A stretch of 64,000 nucleotides of DNA from Mnemiopsis leidyi (taxonomy: Eukaryota; Ctenophora; Tentaculata; Lobata; Bolinopsidae). A program made the position numbers and the translations under genes. The DNA is taken from the NCBI GenBank assembly GCA_000226015.1, contig JH153840.1:1-64000 (forward strand). Direction: 5' to 3'. Positions within the stretch are counted from its first letter, which is position 1. Each line of letters starts with the position of its first letter. Positions 9,934 through 20,307 of this stretch are shown here, piece by piece. Below the pieces are notes generated by a model. That model was not told the origin of the DNA. It searched no databases and saw only the letters and a program-made list of their open reading frames with translations.

Positions 9934-12178
9934 TCATGAAGCTGAGCGACATCGCTTGGGTATCTTGTGCAGGATAGAGTTTGATTTGGTGAACGACTGA
10001 GTGTGGGCTGGTTTTTTAGTGGACCCTCCCCGAACAGTAGGTGTCTCTGAACACTGATCGTTAAAACTACTGTTTCCTGAGTTCAGACTGATGCTGTCCC
10101 CGTTGTTTATATGCATGCTGTCCAACCTTGGACGACGGTTTATTGGGGTGGCTGGGTTACTCATACGAAATTCCTCTGAAGTTCTGAGGAGTTTTTCTAT
10201 CCATTGTCGCTTGTTTTCGGCGGATACCGCGTTGAAGGTGTACAGCCCAGTGCAACATTTCAGTCTGTTGTAGGTTGTTACTGAGAAACAATTCTTGCAT
10301 CCGCCTGTGGATACGGTTATTTATGATTCTAGTTGAGTAGCAGACTAGAATGTCAAAACTTTATATCATCATTCTTCATTTGGCAAAACTTGTTCGTTCA
10401 AGAATGGATAAAATTAAACTCGATTTACTGTACATTTCTAAGCGCCTCCTGGCCCTACGTAGTATGACCTAAATATACCACAAAAATCCCGATATCCAGA
10501 ACAACGACTTAACTAACATCAACTAGGCGGGCTAATATTCGAGAATAAAATCTGCAGAATAAAAGAGAATTGTATTTTTCTGGAAGGGTCAGAAGCGACT
10601 ACCCAATGAGAAGCTATAAAAAGCCTAAAAACGAAAAATCAAATGGAGCAACCTTATCACGTGCTATAGAAAATTTGTGGTCCCTCCCGGAATACTTTGT
10701 TAATGTTATGAATAGGACTATAATGGACGTAAGCATCTTTTTATAACAAATACTTAGTTCAAATTACGTCCATTATTTCATACGTTTATATTATAGTTGT
10801 TTAAGAATTATACTTGTTGCCTGTCACCTGACAATAAACTTTCAGCCAGAAGATGACAGGTTTAAAATCTTTTGAAATAATGAAATATCGCTGAACAGTG
10901 TCAAATTGGTTACAAAAAGGTACTTACGTACATTATAGCCCTATTCATAACAAAAACTTCAAAGAATGCCCTCTTTCGAGTTCCATTACAACTCTTGGAA
11001 TACCTGTCTCCAATTTCCACACTCACCTGGAGAAGATGAAATGTCGTGGACCCTCGTCTCGTCGAGTGCTATAGGCTGCTTGTAGACGATGTACCTCTGA
11101 TCCGGGTCGTACAGTCCCCCGCTCGTGTCGAACACGTCTCCAGAGCTGGGGAATCCGGGGGACACCAGCTGCTCCAACTTGTTGTTGTACCGCTGTGTGG
11201 AGGTTTAGTTGTTACTAGGTTAGTTAGTTACTAGGTTAGTTACTAGGCTAGTTAGTACTTTAGCTACTATGCTGGTTACTAATTTAGTGAGTAATAAGAT
11301 TAGTAATTTAGTTACTAAGTAAGTTATTAGGTTGGCAGATAACTCAATAATTAACTTAATAACTAACTTGGTTACTAAGTTAGTTACTAATTTAGTTACT
11401 AAATTAGTAACTTACTTAGTTACTAACTCACAGCAATATTTACTGACACATCAATTGAATAACTGAACTTATACAGTATCTAGTCTGGATCTCCCTAGAC
11501 TTTGTTCAAGAGTTCAAGTTCAATCAACTTTTGGTTTCCACGGAATGACGGAATGTATAATCCGGCGATCAAGCGGACTGAGTGGTTCACGACATCGACT
11601 TTAATTCGATCCTCAAGTCTATAAGCGTTGAAATAATTCTCAAGAATAGAATTAAGTCGTTCGTATGAAAAGAAGTTAATTCAATAATGGTAAGGGAACT
11701 GACCTTTCGAATGGTGGAGTTAGTTCGAGTGATCAAGAGCATGTCGTTGAATAAAAAGCAGTACGTTTCTGTAGACTTGGGATTTTCTGAAAAATTAGAA
11801 TAGTAGTTATTGTGTTGGTCGGTAAAACCTCAATCCTCACAATTATCAATTTTGTTCCAATTTCAAGTTGGAAAATGAGAAAATTAGACTTATTTTCAGG
11901 CCATTCTAGCTATTTACACAACTTCAAATTGAAACATGTGGGGTGACGAAACAGAAAACTCAAACAGGTCCTACCAAGAAGAACTAAAGCTCCAGCGTGT
12001 AGTATATGTCGACCATCGGAACAAAGTGTCGATTGATCCTCGGATATCGTCTCCTTCAGCTCCTCCGGTATCACGATAGATTTATCGACAGAATCGATCT
12101 TAGGCCAGATCAAGATGTTGTCTAGTTCTTGTAACCGTTGGAAGTTCTGTAGAGTCGCCAGTTTAGACTCGAGAGATC
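9934..12178 (-). CDS. PH domain and C-terminal tail exons of the RhoGEF
   Basis: Four exons (12178-11975, 11786-11704, 11192-11027, 10304-9934) encode the DH-PH linker helix (QNFQRLQELDNILIWPK), the PH domain and the tail. PH landmarks are ILHAGALVLLG (strand 1), STETYCFLFNDMLLITR (strands 2-3), RYIVYKQPIALDETRVHDI (strand 4 region) and the closing helix SAENKRQWIEKLL. An insert rich in Gly, Ser and Asp (SPGFPSSGDVFDTSGG) lies between strands 3 and 4 and is longer than in mammalian PLEKHG5. The ~85-residue tail is Ser/Thr/Asn-rich and ends KRCRSAS, which resembles a basophilic kinase site rather than a PDZ ligand. Confidence 0.88.
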
Positions 12179-15100
12179 CTGTAGAAATGGCGCAGGATTA
12201 GAGGAAAGTTTTACAAGTTTAACTTGATAGCAAGTATCCAAAATGTGAGTTGAACTTCGAATTGCTGACGTAAGAACACATCTAGCCGGAGACACTACAC
12301 AATAAGAGTACTATAAAAATACATGAAAGCGGTTCTCACGTAAAGATTCCTGAATAGTCTCTATAGTTTCCCGGAGATCATCACGACCGTGTTCTGGCAC
12401 GTGTTTCTGTATATCCTGCAGATACCATTACGAATAAAACAAAATTTTTCTCATAATAAGAATATAAATCTTTATGAATCATTAAAAATACACAAATTTC
12501 ATCTTATCATTGAAGTTGTAAGTAAAAACACTCAAATTTAAAGTTATTGTGAAAAATCATTGTGAAATTTGGAATGTTCTAGCACGTGTTTCTGTATATC
12601 CTGCATTGTGAAATTTAGAATGTGTTCAACTATACCTGATCATGGAACAGAGAGGGTTCAAGATAAAGAATCCAATAAATACCTTCATGGAAGGAAGTGT
12701 GTAACTGTGCACCGTACAATGTACAGTATGTAAATTGCACATGCTCGTATCAATGTATTACCGGCGCTAACAAAATTCATATCAAGAAGCTTTCTAAATT
12801 TGCTATTTTAAAAACTTCGTTTTTACCTGCAGTAGAATGACGTATCTCATCAGATGCTGCATTGGACATATCAGCAGATCTGATAATTGTCGCTTTTTAC
12901 ACCGCGAATCCTCCATACATAACTGAAATTGTGGCATCTATTTATTCATAAGTACGCTATAAGTACGCTATAAGTACGCTATAAGCACATATTTATAGGT
13001 ACGTAGTCATCTATAGACGAACTAGCTTACTAGCGGAATATAAAGTTGGAAATAGGCGACAGACACAAGGAATTATGTTTTGTAGTCCCAAGATGGAAGT
13101 ACGTGCTTTCAGCAATACAATACAGACAAAATAGGCTGTTTTCAATAGGATGTTCATTTCTTGTTTTCTGGCAAAGCTCCTATACGAGTTAGTAAGACTA
13201 AGGGGCAAAAACCAAAGAATGTATGTGATTGTTGGACTCTAGGGTTCAGGAACCAATACACTTAAATTCATACCTTCTCATATTCTCTAAAGTCGCTCCT
13301 CTCTTTTTTGAGAGTTTTAAGATACTTCGCTGCTCTGGTGTAGTTCAGGCAGTATCGCTGGTAGGGGTGATGAAATTTCTTGGAGAACTGAAAATTTTGT
13401 TTTTTGTACGTCTTCGTTAAAGAATATATACGGAATGAGAGTAGAGATAAATCACGTGGATACTTTTCATGTAAAACTCGAAATTGAACAGTTCCTAGGT
13501 CAGCCTTCTGCCTCATGATATTAGCTGCAGAATGGAGAATATCTTGAAAATGACCATAATATGATTAAACTTAGAGATAGTTCATTTAATGAAGTTTTAA
13601 ATTTTCACCAAATATGGGACTCCAAGTTAAATTCAAATCAGTTCATATTCCGAAGCGTGACTGATTCTATAGCCGTACGGGAGAGGACATTAGAAAATTA
13701 GACTTTAGTAAAGAAATAATTTGATTTAAGAAAGGATGATCATCTAACCGTCAAGCGAATTTCAATTATTGCCACGACTTAACAAAAAGTTGCAAAACGT
13801 GGATTAAAAAACGGGGTAAAAAATAAAATAAGATGCGACGCCACTACTTCGACTTTACCTCTTGAAGAGCTTGAACAACACTTTCGTCGCTAGCGTTTCC
13901 TTCTTTGAACATTTTGTAGAGGTCCAAAGAAAAAGCATTGCTGACCTGAAAAAAAGTTGATGACTTCTAACTACGTTATTTTATCATCCAATAATACTGA
14001 GTTAGGATCAGTTTGTCGGATTTCTTGGTTAAATCTTTCGAATAAATCTTTAAAAAGAAGTCGAGATTATATTGCACAGTTTCGAAATATAAACGATTTT
14101 GAATGATAAACGATTTTGATTCTTAAAAGACGTCACCTGTCAGAAAAATAATCTAAAAAAGATCCTAAAGATGAACCTTATAAAGTTTGTTGACGTTCGG
14201 AAAAAGCAAGTTCTCATCAACGTCACTCAGCATACCGTTATCTTTCGCCATCTTAAGTGTTCCTTGGAAAACCTGGGTAATGCACATTTGCATATCTTAA
14301 AATGTAGAGTGAAGCGGTTATCTGGATATCGGAAAAAATAAGGAAAATGGAATGCGACAGCATAAATCAAGCCCTGAAACCATGAACTTGCAGAAACATG
14401 GCTAAGCAAATCAATATGAAATTTTAATACTTGTACAATATACGAATCGGCCCCCCGCTAAGTCTCAGTAAAAACAAATGGCCGTACATCTCTGATAATC
14501 TTGAGCTGCTCAATGAGGTAGACGAGTTCAGCGCGAAACAAACCCCAGAGCGCATCTCGGTGTTTGTACTCCACACTGTCGAGGTGGGGCCTGTCCTCCA
14601 TCAGCTCCGACCAGTGTGACATCTGGGGGGGGGGGGGGGTTAATCTGATATTATATATTTGAGAGATTAGATTGGGGGCACGGTCTAATCGGAGATCTGA
14701 TATCAAAGAGATAAGATTGACTGCTAAAAATCAACAGGATTTTATGATTGTGTTTGATACGTCATTCTCTCATGGTACTCAGTCTCATGGTACTCAGTCA
14801 TAGTCTCATGGTACTCAGTCATATAGATAATAACTGGGCACAGTTGTCCGGCAGCCGGAGAAATGAATTATATAAATGTGTGTCGATTGGTTCGACAACT
14901 GATCTGACAACTGCAGGCACGTGCAATCTATCTAGGCTGGTTAAATCAGAGTTCACTATTCTATCATTAAATATTATGGAATAACGATTACAAAACAAAT
15001 TATATTTACCATAAGATCAGAGAGAGGATGTACTCTGTCGTTGGAAGATTCGCTCAGCACTGAGTTCAGTTCGGTTTTACTCCACTTTCTGTCCTGGACA

Positions 15101-18100
15101 TATTCTAGGTTATAACACAAGATTTGAAGATTTGTCTGAGTTGAAAATATAAAAACATGTCTAAGTCTAACAAAACTTGTCAATGATGTTTGTGATAAAA
15201 TGTGAAACATATCATTTGCCTCATTATCCAGTGCAGGCCGGCTCCCTATCAAACACAGATCTACAGATCTTTAAAGCCCCTTTATAGACTTTAAGGTGGA
15301 AATATGCTAATGATGATTTTTACTAAACATCAGGTAAGATACACAGTGCAACCCAACACAGAAATATACAGCCCGACTAAAACAGAAAAGTTTGCTGCCA
15401 CCAGACCGTCATAGTATTTCAAGTCTCGGACTGGCTAACAACCACCCAAGTCTAGTGTCGACTGAGAAATAGTCACACACAACTCACATTCTTGCGCTGC
15501 AAGAGGAAGAACAGTCACATACAAGTACAACTCACATTCTTGCGCTGCAAGAGGAAGAACAGTCACATACAAGTACAACTCACATTCTTGCGCTGCAAGA
15601 GGAAGAACAGTCACATACACACATACACACATACACACATACACACATACACACATACACACATACACACATACACACATACAAGTACAACTCACATTCT
15701 TGCGTTTCGAGAAGAAGGGCATTTTAAACTTGTCCTTAGGATCAGCAATGACCACGGCTGTGTGTACTGCACCTCTCCGTGATTGCAGGCTTGACAACAC
15801 GCCTGGGAAATGTGTCTTTACACTGTTTGTTCGTTAGAATGTCTGTTTGTTTGTGAGGATGTCTGTTTGTTTGTGAGAATGTCTGTTTGTTTGTGAGGAT
15901 GTCTGTTTGTTTGTGAGAATGTTTGTATGTTTATGTTTCTTAAACTGTCTATCTGTTTATGTTTGTTAAATTGTCTATTTGCTTGTGAGAAAATTTGTTT
16001 GTTTATGTTTGTCAAACTTTCTGTCTAATAGAAGGTTTGTTTGTGGCATCGATTTTGTCATGGGCGGTTAATGAGCCGAGTTCTGAAATACCTCATGGCC
16101 CAATGAAAAATTCAAGCAAAAGTTGTACATCTATTTACACTTTATATTTATTGTTTGAGATAGTGGCATACTAAGGAAAATTTCATTTACATCCAACTTG
16201 GCAAAAGAAGTCTTGCCTAATTTAATAGTTAAAACTTTATGATAAAGAATGGTACAATCATTCGTCTTGTCAAATGAGATTCCTGCAAATCAAATCAATT
16301 TTCCGGGTGACATATTGGAGTCATGATCACAACAATTTCTGATCCTTCCTTCACTTACTCTGAATGTTCGTGTCGGGTTCTTGGCAGACGTCCTCTTGAT
16401 TTTGCACTGAAATAAATCGGAGATTAACGGAGAAACTGATATGATGACATTAGACAGTCAGAAATAATAAGTGAATTTCGAGGTCTAATAAAGTAATAAC
16501 ACGGATTTAATCACCAAGAGCTATTTCGGCGTAATAGCGATAATTCCTTTAAGGTAGTTGTGCGTGATATGATCTTTATCCTAGATATTGCTATATTGCA
16601 TGGGGATTAAAAGTTATTCCACGAAATAAAGCTCAAATGAACTTTTACAGCACCAAATGACTTAAAAAGAGCTTCTGTAAAAAGATGTCTCGGATTTACC
16701 AGCCGCGAATTCGTAAAGTTTAAGTAAAGTGTAAGTAAAGTTAAAGTAAAGTTAAAGTAAAGTTAAAGTAAAGTTAAAGTTAAATTAAAGTTAAAGTTAA
16801 AGTAAAGTTAAAGTATGGTTTAAGTAAAGTTAAACTTAACTATTATAGCTTAGTTTAATTTCACACTCAAAAAACTTACATCTGTATTGATAGCCAGGAT
16901 CACAAGAAACAGAATCGACCGGGCAGGAAATATCGAGATTTTCAGAGTCTGATTCCGGTTCTTCCTCGTTCTCCTCCTGGAATCAGGGAAAAGTTAATGA
17001 GGATGAAGTAACTAATTGTTACTCGAATCAGGGAAAAGTTAATGAAGATAAAGTCATGATGTAGTAGTAAAGTCATGATGTAGTAGTTGTCGTCATGGTG
17101 TAGCAGTTGTCGTCATGGTGTAGCAGTTGTCGTCATGGTATAATTGCAGTTGTTGTTGTGATAGTGGTTCGTTTCACTCTACTGTTTCGAAAATTACTGG
17201 ATTTCTGGGCCAACTTGCACACGAGTCTCCAATTAAGAACTGCTCCAAGTTTATCATTCCACTTCGAGAGTTTTTCCATAAACTCTTACTTTATCTTATA
17301 TGGCTCCATACTGCGTGTATGATATCTTAAATTTTAAATTCAATAAGCACAAATATGCTTCACAAACGCACTCAAAATTCCATCGCGATAAAATCTAAAA
17401 ATAGAAGACCGGAAAAATTCAAATTCTGCACCCACCACGATATCTGAAGGTCGTCGATCGTGCGAAAAACTCATTCTATACCGATACGGACAGTACTGAT
17501 CACAAGAAAGATCGGCACAGAACGATATTTCTGTGCTAAGGATCTGTGTTAACTCTGTACATCACGCAAAACTATAAAACATAAAATACAGAATGACAAA
17601 GTGCCTTCCAAACATACCCACAACTCGACTAAAGCTTAGAAAAGTTGAACTTTATCATCGTTATATGACACGACTAGCCACCTCGGTCCTCAAAGCAAAG
17701 CAGGGCCGGAACTCGCATGGAAATTATTAGTTGTTCGATGAACAACGAGTTAAGCCGATGTACTTGTTAAAAGTTGTTCATCGAGATTACGAAAGAAATT
17801 CAGGACTAATTAAGGTTGATTATGTCGACCGGGCGATAATTAGAAGTTGGCACAACGTTGGAATTAAAAATCTGGAATGAGCTCATAGTTTTAGTTTGAT
17901 TAGAGCTGTACGTGAGCCGTTTTACGTTTAAGTCTTGCGCGATTTAGGAGGTATTTCATTTCTCGATGAAAGACTTTGAGTTTATTTGTGAAATATGCAT
18001 GATCGTACCTTCAAAGGATGGATTTACAGAAAGAATATTTAAAGCAAATTTTTTTAGTTTTTAGGACCGCAGTCTGTACAAATAATTATAACACTAACAG

Positions 18101-20307
18101 CCTGAGCGAGATATCGTAAATGTAAGTGTAAAATTTCTCACTACTTACTATGAATTATGCTATGTCTGTTAATTTTCAGGGTTTGATGAATTGTGATTTA
18201 AACTTTTTTGAAAATTTAGTAAAGAAAATTTGATAGTTCGTTTAAGCTGTAAAGGATATGTACCATTGGGACCACGCATGACAACTGGAAGTTGGGACAT
18301 AAACGTAACTAACTTTTTATTAATATAAAGCATGAACAATTAACAAGGAGCAAAGAAATATATCATTGCCCGTTATAGTCTGTGTTTTCTGCGGAGAATG
18401 CACAAAACAAAAACATAAAACCAAGATGACAAATTGAGATATGTTTTGGACAGAGAAAAGCATATCATTAATCATATGAGAACAGGGAACTAGAATTTGG
18501 TACATAAATCACATCAATGTTCCGTCATTGAGAGTGAGCAAGCTGAAGAGAAATGAAAGAAGACAATTAAGTGCCTTCATGGGTACGGGTGATATAATAA
18601 TAGATGCCAGAAAAAATACTATCAAAGTTCTATAAGTATAACTAGACACCCAGACACCACAATAACCCAGCCTTGTGGGAACATAATTTCCTCATTAAGA
18701 CTATTTCAGTATCTGTGTGGCAAGGACCAGAGTTCGCCATATATTCGCCATATATTCGCCATATATCCGGCCATATATCCGGCTCTAATTAATCTCTCTT
18801 GGCAGATTCCAGCTCAGTCCAGGTCTAAACCTTACCTCAAGGGGATTTAGTCGCTATAGAGCCGTTTTTGCTGGAGCGATCTAAATCCGTAGAGGTGTCA
18901 GGTGCCCAATATCATTATTCAATATTTATGCAAAGTTATTTGTCGGTAAAACAGGTACGGTTTTTCGTATATCCTATACGGATCCGAAAGAAAGGTCAAG
19001 ACGTGGCAAACATGCGACAAGGATTTTTGGCCAATATGCGATAATCTTGCGAACAATCAGATAATGAACACGATTTCCACTGATAGTCAATTCCCATTAA
19101 TAGCACATATACTGTGCGTGCAGATAAACAGATACGAGATAATAACACGATTGATCACTGATGGACATGCAAGAAATTCGTGTGCTGTCATAGGGCTGGT
19201 AGCTCAATTTGTAGCGCACTTATCTTGATCTAGACAATGCAGAGGTTGTCGGCACGGTGCCGGTCCATGAATTTTCTGAATTGACTATCAGTGGAAATCG
19301 TGTCCGTTCAAATATCTGCTCCGTACAACATGTAGCTTGGTTGATCCTTTGGCCCATACACAACATAACACACCCGTTACCAATCAGTGCACACCACTGG
19401 GAGTCGAGCTAGCTCGAAATAAGGGCCTGAAAAAGTTCCCCTCCCCACTTGAAACCACATTCAATAATATCAGATAATTCAAGGGTAACGTCCGATTGTG
19501 AGATTCAAAATTTTACGATTTCCATTTTCCACTTCCTCGAAAGTTGTTAAACGATAGAAGCAAAGATCTAGTACAAATATTTTTCTACTATAATTTGTTC
19601 GTCGCAGACTGACTAGTTACTAATTACTTGCCAGTTAAACATGAAATTGCTAAAAATCAGGTACCTGAAAAGGCGGCGGCTGTAGTTCCGGCGGCAACTT
19701 TGTCTCAGAAAGCATAAAGTTGTAGAAAATATCGCAATCAATGGAGCTTTGCTGCTCCTCACCCTCGACCTGTCTATCTTGCACTAAAACTTTCTTCGAG
19801 TTTTGCCCAAGAGTCGTTGGACAGAGATTTATAGCGTGAAGAAACTTCTTCCACCAGCCAGGGTTGAAGGAAGACTCGACTCGGGTGTTGTTATAGGGAT
19901 CTTCTAATCGGGGAGGCTTCTGTCGTTTTCTTTTGTTTTTGTTCATTAGATCAGCTTAAAGAAACAAATATCCGTGAAAGTATAATTCGAATAGCACAAC
20001 TATAAGTGCTTTAATTTTTAGATAAATCAGGAATCACCTGAATTGAACTAATAATACGAAACTTCCATTTGAAAATTGCTAGCTGGATTGCAACAACAGC
20101 AAATAACAATAAAACTTGAGCGAAGCTTTGAAGGTTGATATGTTTACTGTAGGAATGAGGAAAAATCTTATAAAAATGACATTTATAAGCAAGGTCAAGA
20201 GGTTTAAACAAAAGCGCGGGCGGTGCAATGAAATACCTTTCTCTGTGAGACTCATAATCATCTTGACAAATTGACGGTTCACGTCAGGGCATTTTGAAGT
20301 GTCGGAA
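9934..20307 (-). CDS. Dbl-family RhoGEF (DH-PH), PLEKHG5-like
   Basis: I rebuilt 16 coding exons by splice sites. In transcription order they are 20307-20237, 19954-19665, 16976-16880, 16406-16359, 15802-15696, 15093-15010, 14622-14488, 14272-14177, 13945-13859, 13387-13274, 12922-12827, 12415-12340, 12178-11975, 11786-11704, 11192-11027 and 10304-9934. Every junction is GT-AG and all phases agree; the stop is TGA at 9934. The protein has a charged N-terminus, then HWSELMEDRPHL and RDALWGLFRAELVYL, the start of a DH domain. These match PLEKHG5's SWRELIDGHEKL and QEAVWELLHTEASYI. The DH core continues through QRYCLNYTRAAKYLKTL and RQLSDLLICPMQHLMRYVILL, then a PH domain (YCFLFNDMLLITR; ending FNAVSAENKRQWIEKLL), then a Ser-rich basic tail. 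It should activate a Rho GTPase, RhoA in mammalian PLEKHG5. The first exon listed begins in phase 2, so at least one coding exon lies upstream. Confidence 0.9.
11205..11425. repeat. Degenerate TTAGTTACTA repeat in a RhoGEF intron
   Basis: Imperfect 8-12 bp units of TTAGTTACTAGG/AATT alternate in both orientations for ~220 bases, starting 13 bases upstream (minus sense) of the acceptor of exon 11192-11027. Confidence 0.7.
12340..14622 (-). CDS. DH (RhoGEF catalytic) domain exons
   Basis: Six exons (14622-14488, 14272-14177, 13945-13859, 13387-13274, 12922-12827, 12415-12340) encode the Dbl-homology domain. Five of the six are whole-codon exons in phase 0. CR1 is RDALWGLFRAELVYLIEQLKII, where the usual acidic Glu of the GTPase-contact helix appears in RAELVYL. 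CR3 is LSDLLICPMQHLMRYVILLQ; the family norm is L-x-D-L-L-x-K-P-x-Q-R-x-x-K/R-Y. Here Lys is replaced by Cys (ICPMQ) and the Arg after Gln by His, which may alter catalysis. The acceptor at 14623 is preceded by about 15 consecutive C on the coding strand. Confidence 0.88.
12393..12420 (-). repeat. Exon 5' edge whose copy lies in the next upstream intron (copy 12578-12605)
   Basis: The plus-strand block from TTCTGGCACG to ATCCTGCA covers the acceptor AG and first ~23 coding bases of exon 12415-12340. A copy with one change lies at about 12578-12605 in the intron just upstream. The copy keeps the acceptor (TGCAG) but is not followed by a usable donor before an in-frame stop, so it looks like a decoy acceptor. 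Confidence 0.75.
12956..12988. repeat. 12-bp tandem repeat in a RhoGEF intron
   Basis: TAAGTACGCTAT is repeated about three times next to the exon at 12922. Confidence 0.8.
14760..14823. repeat. Short tandem repeat TCTCATGGTACTCAGT
   Basis: There are about four copies, some separated by CA or CATAG, in the intron between exons 15010-15093 and 14488-14622. Confidence 0.75.
15483..15626 (-). repeat. 48-bp tandem repeat carrying splice acceptor, 9-nt microexon and donor
   Basis: On the minus strand each unit reads: pyrimidine tract GTTCTTCCTCTTGCAG, then CGCAAGAAT, then GTGAGTTGTACTTGTATGTG. Three units start 48 bases apart (plus-strand anchors 15483, 15531, 15579). The nine-base blocks lie at 15488-15496, 15536-15544 and 15584-15592. 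The same nine bases and donor form the 3' end of the accepted exon 15802-15696. The blocks are 9 nt and fall at a phase-0 junction, so each could be included without shifting the frame and would add Arg-Lys-Asn. Confidence 0.85.
15610..15683. repeat. (ACATACAC)n microsatellite
   Basis: About nine perfect 8-bp units sit between the 48-bp repeat and exon 15696-15802. On the minus strand this is a TG-rich tract directly downstream of the splice donor, a position where GT/TG repeats are known in other genes to bind splicing regulators such as CELF or TDP-43. Confidence 0.9.
15828..16022. repeat. 20-bp minisatellite (GTTTGTTTGTGAGAATGTCT)
   Basis: About nine degenerate units lie in the intron immediately upstream (minus sense) of the exon at 15802. 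Units alternate GAGAATG and GAGGATG, then decay toward GTTTATGTTTG. Confidence 0.85.
16712..16835. repeat. AGTAAAGTTAA tandem repeat in a RhoGEF intron
   Basis: Degenerate 6-11 bp units of AAAGTTAAAGT extend over about 120 bases, 45 bases from exon 16880-16976. Confidence 0.8.
17052..17140. repeat. 21-bp tandem repeat GTAGCAGTTGTCGTCATGGT
   Basis: Four to five units occur within the large RhoGEF intron. The preceding 100 bases also duplicate GAATCAGGGAAAAGTTAATGA, a copy of the intron sequence beside exon 16976. Confidence 0.75.
17141..19664. other. Large RhoGEF intron
   Basis: No coding signal is seen on either strand. It holds a small repeat at 18735-18785 (CGCCATATAT units) and the inverted-repeat element at 19050-19310. 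Confidence 0.5.
19050..19310. mobile_element. Inverted-repeat element (possible MITE) with a tRNA-like core
   Basis: A perfect 26-bp inverted repeat at 19068-19093 and 19277-19302 (left arm begins ACACGATTTCCACTGATAG) flanks about 180 bp. Weaker pairing extends outward to about 19050 and 19317. Inside, 19193-19275 (GGGCTGGTAGCTCAATTTGT) resembles a tRNA A-box, but no good B-box follows, so it is not called a tRNA gene. No target-site duplication was fixed. Confidence 0.6.

Noticed and set aside
15435-15800. 121-codon minus-strand ORF with repeated TVLPLAAQECELY
   Set aside because: It is out-of-exon translation of the 48-bp repeat and the microsatellite; only 15696-15802 is a supported exon.
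19193-19275. tRNA-like sequence GGGCTGGTAGCTCAATTTGT
   Set aside because: No B-box or cloverleaf can be drawn, and it lies inside the inverted-repeat element.
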